Source: Paraglaciecola sp. T6c (GTDB lineage Bacteria; Pseudomonadota; Gammaproteobacteria; Enterobacterales; Alteromonadaceae). From it: a stretch of 64,000 nt of DNA. Position 1 is the stretch's first letter. Each line of letters opens with the position of its first letter. Location: contig NC_008228.1 in the NCBI RefSeq assembly GCF_000014225.1, positions 248,001 to 312,000 on the forward strand, in the 5' to 3' direction. The translations under genes and the position numbers were made by a program. Shown piece by piece: positions 1 to 8,641 of this stretch. Below the pieces are notes generated by a model, which worked only from the letters and a program-made list of their open reading frames with translations, was not told the origin of the DNA and ran no database searches.

Positions 1-220
1 ACCTGAAATCGCTACCGAGTTTGAAAAAAAGCATGAAATGTCGCCTGAAGCTTACTTCTTGAAAAAGCGCGTTCTGGTAAAAGGGCAACTCGTTCAAGTG
101 AAGATTTGGTTTAGTTCAAACGGTAAGCGCAGTAACAAGTACTACTACCAAACCCACATGCGCGTCGCTTCAATGGACGACATAAACCTAGTGAGTACCA
201 CGGCAGCGAATGTTGGTTAG
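1..220 (+). CDS. C-terminal end of an unknown protein (partial)
   Basis: The reading frame is open from the left edge (codons from position 2) to a TAG at 218-220, so this is the last 72 or so residues of a gene that begins outside the window. An internal ATG at 38 need not be the start. The fragment is basic and rich in Lys, Tyr and Ser and carries no motif I recognise; there is no signal peptide or membrane segment in what is visible. It could equally be a chance open frame, but the length from the edge and the lack of a competing gene make a real gene end more likely. No function is proposed. Confidence 0.4.
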   Translation, partial: PEIATEFEKKHEMSPEAYFLKKRVLVKGQLVQVKIWFSSNGKRSNKYYYQTHMRVASMDDINLVSTTAANVG

Positions 221-296
221 TACTTTCCTAGCCCTTGGTGCTTCTGTACTTTGTGATTTCATTGTCTAAATACCGTGGATTACACCGTTAACTAGC

Positions 297-2039
297 CTAG
301 TGTTGAGGCAGTTCAGCGCAGAGCTTTTCCACTATGATAGTGGACACCTGTTCGCAAAAATCGAAGCCTGAATAGTCTGGATTAAAACCACTGATAAATG
401 GCACCGCCATCAAAAAATAGCGCTCGCTTGGTTTGCCAGTGGCTAAAATGGGCTGGTAAGCATCGTTTATTGCAAAGCCTTTTAGTGTCAAGTAGTACTC
501 ACCGTCTGCACCTATGCTGACATTGTCTCGATCAACACGCTGCTGTTTTTGCCCTTGCGCTTTCTCTTTGAAGCGTACGCAAGCGGGCAGTACTGGTTCG
601 GCATCAAACATTGAGGTAAAGGGGAAGTCAGCCATGGGTAAATGCTTCTGCCCGGTGCAATCAACAAAAATCTGATATGGCTCTGTGACTGATTGCTTCG
701 CACTATTTTCATAGTGATACGTAAAACAATGATCGCCTTCTATTTGCACGTTGCTGTTCGTATCAACAGAGATAACCTCAAGCGCTTTGCTTTCGTATAA
801 CGCTAAGAGTTGTACCGCCGAGGCTTGGGGAATATTGGCTATCATTAAGCCTATCAAGGGCAGTAATTTTTGCTGTAAGCGAAGTGTATCTTCGCCAGAG
901 AGGTATTTGGCCGGGTGGTTTATGGTGAAACTGAGCAAGGCAAGAACTTCCTTCCATTGCAGGGTTTGCTCATGTTTGATGGATTGCTCAGCCTGAATAC
1001 ATTCAATTTTAAACAGGGTAAACGGGTCGAAAGCCTTTCTCGATTCAAGCATCCAGTCGGTGAATTGCTCTAAGTTCTTATTAGCTATTTTCTGGTAGAA
1101 AGTGTTGTCACGCTTTGCAAGCACCTTCTTGAAATTATGCTCGAAGGTGAAATCTAGGCTCAAAAAACCGTCGTTTTCAGCCCTATGCTCAGCGATTTGT
1201 TGCTCGGTGAGCATGCCTTCTTCAGACACTAATGGATCGTCTAAATGAAAGCGTATGTTAGGTAATAAACCATCCAGTGAGTGCATCACTATTTTAAAAT
1301 CAGGCACGTCCTGTGCTCGTTTGAATTTTAGCTTCTCTTGGTCGTGATAAAAGTGCCCATTGGCTTTACTTAGAGTACGAATTGCATCAATCGCCGTCAG
1401 CGAACTGCCTTTTAACGCCACAGCGTGATTGTATTTATGTTGCAATTTAATGGGCGGGTAAGGCGAGTCAAAATAGCCAGCGACATTTCCTTCGTTCCTG
1501 CGCGGCCATGCATGACCAGTACAGATAATGACTTTATGGAATCCTTTTATCCACCCAGACACGGTATGTACATCGCTGGTTTGACTGTTTGTGCTGGGCT
1601 TGATATCTAAAACTTCACTGTTTACATGCAGATTAATATTTAGGCCATTGCTCGCACCCTTGCGTATAAGCGCGTCAAACTGAGCGTTTAGATAGTCGCC
1701 AAAGAGAAGCCTCGGGATAACATGTTTGACATGTAAATTGGCTTTATCGATGTCGTGGCGTGCGAGGTAAGCGTGACTTTGCTTACCTAACCACTGGGCT
1801 AATGTCTCATCAAATGGGGCTAATTCGTCTGAAGATATATTAGTAATGTGCTCAGTCGATGCGCCTTCTTCGCTGTATGGCATTCCTTTGCCTAAGGAAG
1901 AATTACGCTCAAAAATATCAATACTAAATCGGCTTGCCCCTTGGCTTTGTTCTTGACCTAGTTCGTTGGAAAGTAATTTTTTAATAATAGTCAGAGCACT
2001 AGGGCCTCCGCCTATCAACGCAATTCGAATTTTACTCAT
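297..2039 (-). CDS. FAD/NAD(P)-binding oxidoreductase-like protein
   Basis: The 580-residue protein opens with a Rossmann dinucleotide-binding strand followed by the glycine motif GGGPSA at residues 10-15, typical of the FAD-NAD(P)-binding family (Pfam NAD_binding_9 type) found in uncharacterised bacterial flavoproteins. A second nucleotide-type motif (VIICTGH) lies about a third of the way in and a third (FVDCTGQ) near residue 490, as in flavoprotein monooxygenases and siderophore hydroxylase relatives. The substrate cannot be told. An upstream GTG at 2045 is in frame, but AAAGG sits 7 bases before the ATG at 2039, so I prefer the ATG. It appears monocistronic, with 289 bases upstream free of genes. 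Confidence 0.75.
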   Translation of the reverse strand: MSKIRIALIGGGPSALTIIKKLLSNELGQEQSQGASRFSIDIFERNSSLGKGMPYSEEGASTEHITNISSDELAPFDETLAQWLGKQSHAYLARHDIDKANLHVKHVIPRLLFGDYLNAQFDALIRKGASNGLNINLHVNSEVLDIKPSTNSQTSDVHTVSGWIKGFHKVIICTGHAWPRRNEGNVAGYFDSPYPPIKLQHKYNHAVALKGSSLTAIDAIRTLSKANGHFYHDQEKLKFKRAQDVPDFKIVMHSLDGLLPNIRFHLDDPLVSEEGMLTEQQIAEHRAENDGFLSLDFTFEHNFKKVLAKRDNTFYQKIANKNLEQFTDWMLESRKAFDPFTLFKIECIQAEQSIKHEQTLQWKEVLALLSFTINHPAKYLSGEDTLRLQQKLLPLIGLMIANIPQASAVQLLALYESKALEVISVDTNSNVQIEGDHCFTYHYENSAKQSVTEPYQIFVDCTGQKHLPMADFPFTSMFDAEPVLPACVRFKEKAQGQKQQRVDRDNVSIGADGEYYLTLKGFAINDAYQPILATGKPSERYFLMAVPFISGFNPDYSGFDFCEQVSTIIVEKLCAELPQH

Positions 2040-2328
2040 GTGCACACCTTTGCAATTAACAACTAAACGCGCTTCGTTTCATCGCTAAAGCATGGGCTGT
2101 GCCTAATCGTATTTCTCAACCGGTGAAAATAACGCCCAATAAAAACAAGGTGTTATAACTCGATTTTGTAAGGTGTGTCAGTAATATTGGAAATTAACCT
2201 GTTGAAAATTCTCTCGTTTGTTCTTGATGGCAAGTAAAAATTACATTACAAAACTGGATCACTAACGAGCGAGAAACACAGCGCACTCCATGGTGCACCG
2301 TCTTGTCACATAACGCAGAACTTATCGG

Positions 2329-3219
2329 CTAAGTAAGATGTGTCTTAAAGAAATCTACCGTGCGAGACCAAGCAAGCTCTGCTGCTTCAGGGCTATAGCG
2401 GCTGGTGGAGTCATTGTGAAAACCATGTTGGGTGTTTGGATAAATATGGGCGTTATAGGTGACATTATTGGCTTTAAGTACAGCTTCATAATCAGGCCAA
2501 CTCGCGTTGACGCGACTATCGTTTTCTGCAAAGTTGAGTAGAAGCGGGCCTTTGACTTGGCTGACTAAGTTGTCAGCGGCCGGGGTCCCATAAAACGGAA
2601 CCGCAGCGCTAATAACGTCAGGTATTTTAGCTGCTAAAAAGTTACTGATGTAACCGCCAAAACAAAAACCTACTACGCCTATTTTATCCGTCGTTTTTTC
2701 GTGTTGCTTAATAAATTTGGCCGCTGCAATAAAGTCATTTTCAATTTTTTCACGCTCCATACTGCGCTGCATTTTTTTGCCCTCATCGTCATTTCCAGGG
2801 TAACCGCCCAGAGGGAATAATGCATCTGGGGCAAACGCAATAAACCCTTCTTTCGCTAATCTGCGTGCAACGTCTTTTATATAAGGGTTCAAGCCGCGGT
2901 TTTCATGCACCACTAACACCGCTGGTGCGGGCTTGAGCATATCACTTGGCACCACTAAATAACCTTGGCCTATGCCGTGTCCTTCGGGCGAATCAAATTT
3001 TTGGTAGCTGGCAGTAATCGCTTCATCGTTGAATGACACTTGCTCGGCTAAGGCGTAATTGGGGGTCAATGCACCGCTTAGCGTGCCTATGCTCAATCCC
3101 GCGACTGACAATGAGGCCAAACGCGACATAAATGTTCGTCTGTCCATGTCGCCATGGGCGTATTCGTCATACCAATCAAAGGCTTGTTGTGGGATGTGTT
3201 TAGGGTCGATATGTGACAT
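2329..3219 (-). CDS. Tat-exported dienelactone hydrolase family protein
   Basis: This 296-residue alpha/beta hydrolase belongs to the dienelactone hydrolase family, which hydrolyses lactone or ester bonds. The N-terminus carries a twin-arginine signal (DRRTFMSRL, Arg27-Arg28) followed by a hydrophobic stretch to about residue 56, so it should be exported folded to the periplasm. The catalytic triad is visible: nucleophile Cys186 in GFCFGG, Asp234 in ENDSR and a His at 265 in QHGFH; Glu106 in HENRG matches the family's regulatory Glu. The start at 3219 has GGAGAAG 4 bases upstream; a longer in-frame reading to 3306 lacks support. The natural substrate is unknown. A TetR gene lies upstream in the same direction. 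Confidence 0.88.
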   Translation of the reverse strand: MSHIDPKHIPQQAFDWYDEYAHGDMDRRTFMSRLASLSVAGLSIGTLSGALTPNYALAEQVSFNDEAITASYQKFDSPEGHGIGQGYLVVPSDMLKPAPAVLVVHENRGLNPYIKDVARRLAKEGFIAFAPDALFPLGGYPGNDDEGKKMQRSMEREKIENDFIAAAKFIKQHEKTTDKIGVVGFCFGGYISNFLAAKIPDVISAAVPFYGTPAADNLVSQVKGPLLLNFAENDSRVNASWPDYEAVLKANNVTYNAHIYPNTQHGFHNDSTSRYSPEAAELAWSRTVDFFKTHLT

Positions 3220-3368
3220 GGATCTTCTCCGGTAGATGAGCAATGTAAGCCTGTGCCAGCCGTTATTTTGAAGCTTAACTATCTGCCCATAAGAACTACA
3301 ATTCAAGCTGCATTAGAGGCAATGCTTGGGATAACTGTGTTGAAATGTAACGCCAGAGTAAGATCTAT

Positions 3369-3400
3369 TAAAAATGAAGGAAGGGTAGCTTTCTCCCTTC
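3369..3400 (-). terminator. Probable terminator after the TetR gene
   Basis: Read on the minus strand, a 6-bp GAAGGG/CCCTTC hairpin with a 9-base loop is followed by CTTC and a T-rich run. It lies 49 bases past the TetR stop and before the hydrolase start, separating the two same-strand genes. The short stem makes the call moderate. Confidence 0.45.
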
Positions 3401-3448
3401 TGATCGGCTGTTGGTTAGTGACCAGCCTAATCCCTCTTAAGCGGGTCG

Positions 3449-4048
3449 TTAAGATACGAGCCCGATGCCGCGTAGACTATGTTCGATTACGTCTTCTAAC
3501 TCACTTAATGTAACGCCAGCTCTTGCCATTGAGGCCGTGCCTCTAAGTGTCGTAATGATACATAAAGCGATACTGGCTGCGCGAGTGTCTAAGCCAAGGG
3601 CGATTGCTTCTGGGTCCGTGGTGAAAATATTGATTAATTCTTCTTGAATTTTATTGCCCGCCTCAATCAACAAATTACTGGGAAGCTCAGGGATATCGCC
3701 ACCGGCAATTTCAGATTGGCACAAGAATATGTAACACCCTTTTGGATCGCTCGGGGTGCATTGCTCGCTGACCACAGACACCATATAGTTTTTTATGCGC
3801 TTATCTAACGACACGCCGGCCTGATGCAGATAAACAAAGTGCGGCATGGCATTTTGTTCGATGTATCTTTGCGTCGCTTTTAAGAACAAGGCTTCTTTGT
3901 TACCGAATGTGCGATACATGCTGGGCTTATTGATCCCCATACTTTGGGTAAGTTCAGCCAAAGACGCACCAGCGTAGCCTTTCTTCCAAAAGACGCCCAT
4001 AGCTGACTCAAGTGCCTTTTCATCGTCAAAAGTACGTTTACCACTCAT
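3449..4048 (-). CDS. TetR/AcrR family transcriptional regulator
   Basis: A 199-residue one-component regulator with a TetR-type N-terminal DNA-binding domain: the helix-turn-helix spans about residues 27-47 (SLAELTQSMGINKPSMYRTF), followed by the usual GNKEALF segment. The C-terminal two thirds is the all-helical ligand-binding and dimerisation domain, with Cys residues in the TPSDPKGCYIF segment. It is divergent from the dehydrogenase gene that starts at 4198, and the shared intergenic region has two perfect palindromes, so it very probably represses that gene and itself. Similar TetR-dehydrogenase pairs usually respond to aldehydes, quinones or other small electrophiles, but the ligand is not visible here. 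Confidence 0.9.
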   Translation of the reverse strand: MSGKRTFDDEKALESAMGVFWKKGYAGASLAELTQSMGINKPSMYRTFGNKEALFLKATQRYIEQNAMPHFVYLHQAGVSLDKRIKNYMVSVVSEQCTPSDPKGCYIFLCQSEIAGGDIPELPSNLLIEAGNKIQEELINIFTTDPEAIALGLDTRAASIALCIITTLRGTASMARAGVTLSELEDVIEHSLRGIGLVS

Positions 4049-4096
4049 CGCTATGAACCTCGCAAAAATGAATCTAGGGATCTATTTGACGTATGT

Positions 4097-4108
4097 TACC
4101 GATCGGTA
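4097..4108. promoter_or_regulatory. TetR-type operator, copy 1 (TACCGATCGGTA)
   Basis: A perfect 12-bp palindrome TACCGATCGGTA between the divergent TetR and dehydrogenase genes, extended at both sides by GTTACC-like bases. The same 12 bases recur 28 bases downstream. Two identical palindromes in the space shared by a TetR gene and its divergent neighbour are the classical arrangement for autoregulated TetR operators. Confidence 0.8.
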
Positions 4109-4124
4109 TAACATTAATCAACGT

Positions 4125-4136
4125 TACCGATCGGTA
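4125..4136. promoter_or_regulatory. TetR-type operator, copy 2 (TACCGATCGGTA)
   Basis: Second identical copy of the 12-bp palindrome, 28 bases (somewhat under three helical turns) from copy 1 and 61 bases before the dehydrogenase start. Both copies begin with GT (GTTACCGATCGGTA). Likely binds the regulator encoded at 3449-4048; binding is inferred. Confidence 0.8.
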
Positions 4137-4197
4137 CAACTTTAAATATTTTTTTAAATACTTTTTAAAGTACTTAGTACATCAACAGGAGCAAACA

Positions 4198-4932
4198 ATG
4201 ACTGATTCAATTCAAGGTAAAGTAGCACTCGTCACAGGCGCAAATCGCGGAATTGGTAAAGCAATCGTCGATTCACTTATCGAAAATGGGGCAACTAAGG
4301 TTTATTTAGCGGTACGCAACCCAGAATCAACCAAAGACATCGAAGCGCAATACGCTGATAAAGTTGTCACATTGACTGCCGATGTAGCCGATACCGCATC
4401 AATTCAGCGTTTGGCTACTCAAGCCAGCGACGTTGAAATTTTGGTTAATAACGCCGGTATTATGCACGTGACTTCACCTCTGGCTGAAAATGCAGAAGAG
4501 TCATTGATGGAGCAAATTAACGTGAACGTGTTTGGTTTGATGCGCGTTGCCAATGCATTCGCTGAAACACTAGAGCGCAATAAAGGCGTATTGGTTCAGT
4601 TGAATTCTATCGCATCAATCAAAACCTTTGGAGACATTGCCACTTATTGTGCATCTAAAGCAGCTGCGTATTCGATCACCCAAGGCTTAAAAGACAAGTG
4701 GGCTGATAAAGGTATTCGTGTATTAAGCGTACACCCAGGGCCAATTGGTACAGAAATGGGGGATTCAGCAGGCTTCGAAGGTGCGCCTGATGCAACTGTA
4801 GTAGCACAAGCCATTGTTGCTGCACTTGAAAGCGGTGACTTCCACTCGTTCCCTGACCCAGTGGCGAAGCAGCTTGAAGCAGCCTACCAAAGTTATTCCG
4901 ATGCGATTATCACCAGTGACTTATCTTTATAA
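4198..4932 (+). CDS. Short-chain dehydrogenase/reductase (SDR), TetR-controlled
   Basis: A 244-residue classical SDR that uses NAD(P)H to reduce or oxidise a carbonyl/alcohol pair. The cofactor motif TGANRGIG is at residues 13-20, the NNAG motif at 84-87, and the catalytic Ser137, Tyr150 and Lys154 have canonical spacing. I chose the ATG at 4198 because it has an AGGAG-type site 6 bases upstream; a longer in-frame reading from 4093 would run through both operator palindromes and add residues unlike any SDR. The C-terminal region is short, as in small aldehyde/ketone reductases. Substrate unknown; control by the adjacent TetR protein is inferred from the operators. Confidence 0.9.
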   Translation: MTDSIQGKVALVTGANRGIGKAIVDSLIENGATKVYLAVRNPESTKDIEAQYADKVVTLTADVADTASIQRLATQASDVEILVNNAGIMHVTSPLAENAEESLMEQINVNVFGLMRVANAFAETLERNKGVLVQLNSIASIKTFGDIATYCASKAAAYSITQGLKDKWADKGIRVLSVHPGPIGTEMGDSAGFEGAPDATVVAQAIVAALESGDFHSFPDPVAKQLEAAYQSYSDAIITSDLSL

Positions 4933-4973
4933 GTGCTTAACTTAGGGCGGATATTACCCGCCTTATGCTCTTG

Positions 4974-4998
4974 AGCTGGGTGCAACACCCAGCTTTTT
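4974..4998 (+). terminator. Intrinsic terminator after the SDR gene
   Basis: A 9-bp perfect stem AGCTGGGTG / CACCCAGCT with a CAA loop, followed by TTTT. It lies 42 bases past the SDR stop. A weaker GGCGG/CCGCC hairpin sits just before it (4946-4962). Confidence 0.85.
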
Positions 4999-5296
4999 GG
5001 TTCTCTGTGAAATATTCCGTGGTAATTTTTCTCAAACTTTAATCGCGTGCTTCGCTTTCACCCTCTTCTTTAAGCCTTTCTCTCATTTCTTCTTAACGTC
5101 ATCGTTAGCGTCCTTTTGGAATAGGCTAGTGAGCTTATTTTCTTTGGTCTATCTAATTGACACGGCTCTTTATAGGGCACAAGGTAAGGACGATATTAAT
5201 ACCAACTCCTTTAAATTCTCGCTGAGTGGCTAATTATTCGATGGCGTTGGTATAAGGTAATTCGATGCTGATAGATGCTGATAAATAAGGGAAAAA
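4999..5296. other. Gene-free spacer with a REP-like inverted repeat
   Basis: No convincing gene lies between the SDR terminator and the PPK2 start; the one open frame here (4997-5233) overlaps the terminator and looks non-coding. The notable content is an inverted repeat: ATACCAAC at 5199-5206 and GTTGGTAT at 5246-5253, with 39 bases between. Sequences built on TAATACCAA...TTGGTATAA are scattered in intergenic regions of Alteromonadales genomes, so this may be a small dispersed repeat. That family link is from memory and needs a genome-wide count. Confidence 0.4.
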
Positions 5297-6175
5297 ATGA
5301 AAGTTAACCCAAGAGATTTTAAAGCACCCCAGGGGGAGTTATGTGATTTGAGCCAGCGACCCACCGCTGTTGCCCCTTTGTATACGTCCAAAGTGCATTA
5401 TAAACAGAAGCTCAAAAAGCAAATCGGTAAAATGAGTGATTTGCAGCGCATGTTATACGCTGCTAATGAGCATTCGGTGTTGATCATTTTTCAGGCCATG
5501 GACGCAGCGGGTAAAGACAGCTCAATTCGTCATGTCATGTCGGGTATTAACCCTCAAGGTTGCCAAGTACATAGCTTCAAACACCCTAGTCAGAATGAGC
5601 TAGAGCACGATTTTTTGTGGCGTTCGAACCTAGCGTTACCGGAGCGAGGACGTATCGGGATTTTCAATCGCTCATACTATGAAGAAGTGCTAATTGCCCG
5701 TGTGCATCCTGAAATTTTGCACAGCCAACACATCCCTGATGAAGCAATGCACAAAGAGCATATATGGCGCGAACGTTTCCGCTCGATCAATGATTTAGAG
5801 CAGCACTTGACGCGAAATGGTACGCGCATCATTAAGTTCTTTTTGCATTTGTCTAAAGAAGAGCAGCGCAAGCGCTTTCTAGCCCGTATTGATAACCCAG
5901 ATAAAAACTGGAAATTCAGCGATGCCGATATTCAAGAGCGGGAGTTTTGGCCGCAGTATATGCACGCCTACGAAGATTGTATTGGCTCCACTAGCAGCAA
6001 AGAGGCCCCTTGGTATGTGATCCCAGCGGATGACAAGCGTAACGCACGCCTGATCATCGCCAAAACCATAGTCGAAACCTTCGAATCATTGGATATGCAT
6101 TACCCAGAAGTGGATGAGCAGCGCAAACAAGAATTGCAACGTATGCGCGGGTTGTTAGTGGCGCAAGCCAAATAA
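5297..6175 (+). CDS. PPK2 family polyphosphate kinase / nucleotide phosphotransferase
   Basis: A 292-residue cytoplasmic enzyme of the polyphosphate kinase 2 family, which moves phosphate between polyphosphate and nucleotides. The P-loop MDAAGKDS is at about residues 68-75, the second nucleotide-binding motif [12 protein letters not shown] starts near 121, and the lid region contains the family's [17 protein letters not shown] segment. The single-domain length of about 290 and the sequence around the P-loop suggest a class I or III enzyme; whether AMP or ADP/GDP is preferred cannot be decided by reading. An AAGGG site precedes the ATG. It converges with the patatin gene, with only 3 bases between stop codons. 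Confidence 0.92.
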   Translation: MKVNPRDFKAPQGELCDLSQRPTAVAPLYTSKVHYKQKLKKQIGKMSDLQRMLYAANEHSVLIIFQAMDAAGKDSSIRHVMSGINPQGCQVHSFKHPSQNELEHDFLWRSNLALPERGRIGIFNRSYYEEVLIARVHPEILHSQHIPDEAMHKEHIWRERFRSINDLEQHLTRNGTRIIKFFLHLSKEEQRKRFLARIDNPDKNWKFSDADIQEREFWPQYMHAYEDCIGSTSSKEAPWYVIPADDKRNARLIIAKTIVETFESLDMHYPEVDEQRKQELQRMRGLLVAQAK

Positions 6176-6178
6176 TCC

Positions 6179-7201
6179 TCACCCTGGTTTGTATTGAATG
6201 GGCTGCCCCGTATTTGCATCAATCCTGTCGAGGGAGGGCCCGTCATAACTATTGTTAAGCAGCTCGACCACGGCTTCACCATACTGGCTATACCAAAAAT
6301 CCCCCATGCCTTTTAAGCGCTTAATATTGGTTTGGCTAATGTCATCCATGGCATCATCGGGGGCTTTGGCTAAACCGGGTTGAGTGCGCATTTCAGCGTT
6401 AACGCGGATATAACTTCCAGGTGGAGTGATAGTTATTGCCTGATAGGCGACGACTTTTTCATCTGATAACACATCAATAATGCAGCCTTTTAGCATCCAT
6501 TGTAGTGCTCCCCAATTACGCGAATCAGGTCCATTAATTTTGCGTGTTTGGGTACCGGTACCTATCGACAGCACGCGTCTATTGGCATCTGGCCATAACC
6601 GGCATGCTTCGGCAATAGCACACATGGTTGGGTTGTTTGCTACTACGCCGCCATCAATTAACCATGTTTGTTCGTTATCCGGGGGGAGGTTCATGACTTG
6701 GGTGGGAAAATAGGTTGGCCCTGCGCTTGAAGCATCAGCCACTTGATACGAAAGTAAGTTTTGAAATTCGCTACGGGTTGATTTAATCACGTGCGGGCGA
6801 TGTTTCTCGACACCATAGGTTATAGCAAGTATATGCTTCCCCTCGGGCACATCTTTTATTTTTGCCTGACCGAGGGACTTTTTAAGAATGTCAGTTTTAC
6901 CCTTGGCTTCATATTTAGGCGCGTTGATGCCGTCTAATTCAAATGCACCGCGGTTTTCGACAAAGATTTTTTTCGCATTCGTGTAGCTATACAGCTTATT
7001 AATATCTTGTATGTCCATGTCGGTGGTGGCGAGTGCTAAAGCAATAAGGCTTCCCGTACTGGTACCCGCATAAAAATCCACGCAATCTCGTAGGGATTTT
7101 TGATGTTTTTCTTGAAGGGCTTTTTCGACATGGGTTAAAAATTGCGTTGTGGCTGCGCCGCGAATACCGCCGCCATCCAGTGAAAGTATCAGCTTAGACA
7201 T
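6179..7201 (-). CDS. Patatin-like phospholipase
   Basis: A 340-residue patatin-family lipid acyl hydrolase. The oxyanion-hole motif DGGGIRG is at residues 9-15, the nucleophile elbow GTSTG at 46-50 (Ser48), and the catalytic Asp183 lies in DGG with the following NNP. There is no signal peptide, so it should act from the cytoplasm on membrane phospholipids. The architecture resembles the effector CapV of cyclic-oligonucleotide defence systems, but no cyclase, Cap2/Cap3 or HORMA gene is nearby, so I treat it as a stand-alone lipase. AAGGAG sits 6 bases before the ATG. Expression seems independent of the neighbouring genes. Confidence 0.9.
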   Translation of the reverse strand: MSKLILSLDGGGIRGAATTQFLTHVEKALQEKHQKSLRDCVDFYAGTSTGSLIALALATTDMDIQDINKLYSYTNAKKIFVENRGAFELDGINAPKYEAKGKTDILKKSLGQAKIKDVPEGKHILAITYGVEKHRPHVIKSTRSEFQNLLSYQVADASSAGPTYFPTQVMNLPPDNEQTWLIDGGVVANNPTMCAIAEACRLWPDANRRVLSIGTGTQTRKINGPDSRNWGALQWMLKGCIIDVLSDEKVVAYQAITITPPGSYIRVNAEMRTQPGLAKAPDDAMDDISQTNIKRLKGMGDFWYSQYGEAVVELLNNSYDGPSLDRIDANTGQPIQYKPG

Positions 7202-7361
7202 ACTGTTCTCCTTTATTTTCGCCTAATAGCATTGTTAATGAGTCCGTTTTAACACAAGGGAGGCACAGCAAAATGACAGTCAAAATTAACACTCCCTTTG
7301 TCTATTTAAGCATAGATGAATTTACATCAGTTGAGAGCCGCAGAGGGAGGCTTTTAAGAGG

Positions 7362-7421
7362 AGGTGCAAAGCAACAGCGCATCGCTTTGCACCTACCCGT
7401 TAGAGGGTGTTGTTAACGGGT
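7362..7421. repeat. Two adjacent perfect stem-loops
   Basis: First hairpin: AGGTGCAAAGC (7362-7372) pairs perfectly with GCTTTGCACCT (7384-7394). Second: ACCCGTTA (7395-7402) pairs with TAACGGGT (7414-7421). They abut exactly. They lie just past the aminotransferase stop on the minus strand, but neither is followed by a T-run on that strand, so they are not standard intrinsic terminators. They may stabilise the mRNA 3' end or end transcription with Rho. Confidence 0.6.
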
Positions 7422-7444
7422 CATATCGTTAACGCGTCATTTTT

Positions 7445-8641
7445 CTAACGCATATTGTCTAGAGTGCTTTCGAGTGCGGCCATACCGGTAGGCAAATCTA
7501 ATTTGTGACCTAAATCGATAAAGGCAGAGCCTAGTGCATGAATGGTGCGGAACAAGTTATGAGTACGGCACTGTTCACCCATTTGCCCTATGCGCACTAT
7601 ATTCGGTCCAAACGAGCCGGATATCTCAACTCGATAGCGGTTTGACATCGTACTTAGTACATCTTTGCCGACGATGTTTTGCGGTAAACTGATCCCCACC
7701 ACTGATGCAAGACGCGCATGTGGCTCCACGTATAATTCTAACCCCATGCCTTCGACTGCTGCTTGCAGCGCTTTTGAACAACGTTCATGGCGGGCAAATC
7801 GCACCGGTAAGGTTTCTGTGCACACCAAACGTAGCGCTTCATGAATAGCTAAAATACCAGATACGGGCGCGGTGTAGTGATAAGACTTTTTGTACCAGAA
7901 TTGGTGGCCTAGCTTGGCGTCAAGGCACCAGTGTCGCAGTTGGTCGGTGCGTGATTCAATAAAGGCCCACGCTTTCTCTGAAAAACCCACTAAGGATATG
8001 CCAGGAATACACGACAAGCCTTTTTGGCCGCCAGTGATCACAGCATCGATACCCCAATCGTCCATGTCTAATGCCATTGTGCTCAGTGTGCAAACTGCAT
8101 CGACAATGACCATACAGTTATGCTTTTTGGCTACGCGGCAAATCTGCTCTATCTCGGCATTATGCACGGTATTTGAGGTTTCGCCCTGCACTATGGTCAA
8201 TACGTTGGGTTGGGTACGAATGATATGCTGTTCGATGGCTTCGGCACTCGCCGCCTGACGCTCGTCGATCAGGATCTTGATCACATCAGCTTGTAAACGC
8301 CCAGCCATTTCAGCTAAGCGGCTACTAAAAAAACCGTTACAGATGCTAAGCACTTTATCGCTAGGGCGAACTAAATTCGCTACTGCCATTTCCATAGCAG
8401 CTGAACCCGGGCCTGCGACGCCTAAAATCAAGCCGTTTTCAGTTTGAAAAACATAGCGCGACATGACTTTAACTTGTTCGATAATTTGCGCCATGGTGTC
8501 GCCGAGATGGTTGATCACTATGCCATTCGCCGCCGCTACTTTGGCCGGAATAGGTACCGGACCTGCCCCCATCATCAGTAAGGGTTCATCGGGTAAAATG
8601 TTATCTAGCGAAATAATTCCTTGTGGCACACAAATCGACAC
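7445..8641 (-). CDS. Class V aminotransferase (alanine-glyoxylate / serine-pyruvate type)
   Basis: A PLP-dependent enzyme of the class V family that includes alanine-glyoxylate and serine-glyoxylate aminotransferases. The PLP-binding lysine is in TGGQKGL, residue 207 from the start chosen here; the N-terminal LMMGAGPVP motif is the family's substrate-side GPGP-like segment and VDAVCT carries the cofactor Asp. The open frame runs up to a TTG at 8719 with an ATG at 8689, but AGGAG lies exactly 5 bases before the in-frame GTG at 8641, which gives 398 residues and a normal family N-terminus, so I favour the GTG. Likely role is in glycine/serine or glyoxylate metabolism; the amino donor cannot be read. 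Confidence 0.85.
   Translation of the reverse strand: MSICVPQGIISLDNILPDEPLLMMGAGPVPIPAKVAAANGIVINHLGDTMAQIIEQVKVMSRYVFQTENGLILGVAGPGSAAMEMAVANLVRPSDKVLSICNGFFSSRLAEMAGRLQADVIKILIDERQAASAEAIEQHIIRTQPNVLTIVQGETSNTVHNAEIEQICRVAKKHNCMVIVDAVCTLSTMALDMDDWGIDAVITGGQKGLSCIPGISLVGFSEKAWAFIESRTDQLRHWCLDAKLGHQFWYKKSYHYTAPVSGILAIHEALRLVCTETLPVRFARHERCSKALQAAVEGMGLELYVEPHARLASVVGISLPQNIVGKDVLSTMSNRYRVEISGSFGPNIVRIGQMGEQCRTHNLFRTIHALGSAFIDLGHKLDLPTGMAALESTLDNMR

Noticed and set aside
4997-5233. 78-codon plus-strand open frame with hydrophobic stretch after the SDR gene
   Set aside because: It overlaps the SDR terminator, has no ribosome-binding site and ends in a REP-like repeat; codon usage is unlike the neighbours.
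6179-7201. Reading the patatin gene as a CBASS defence system
   Set aside because: No cyclase, Cap2/Cap3 or other CBASS gene within 7 kb on either side.
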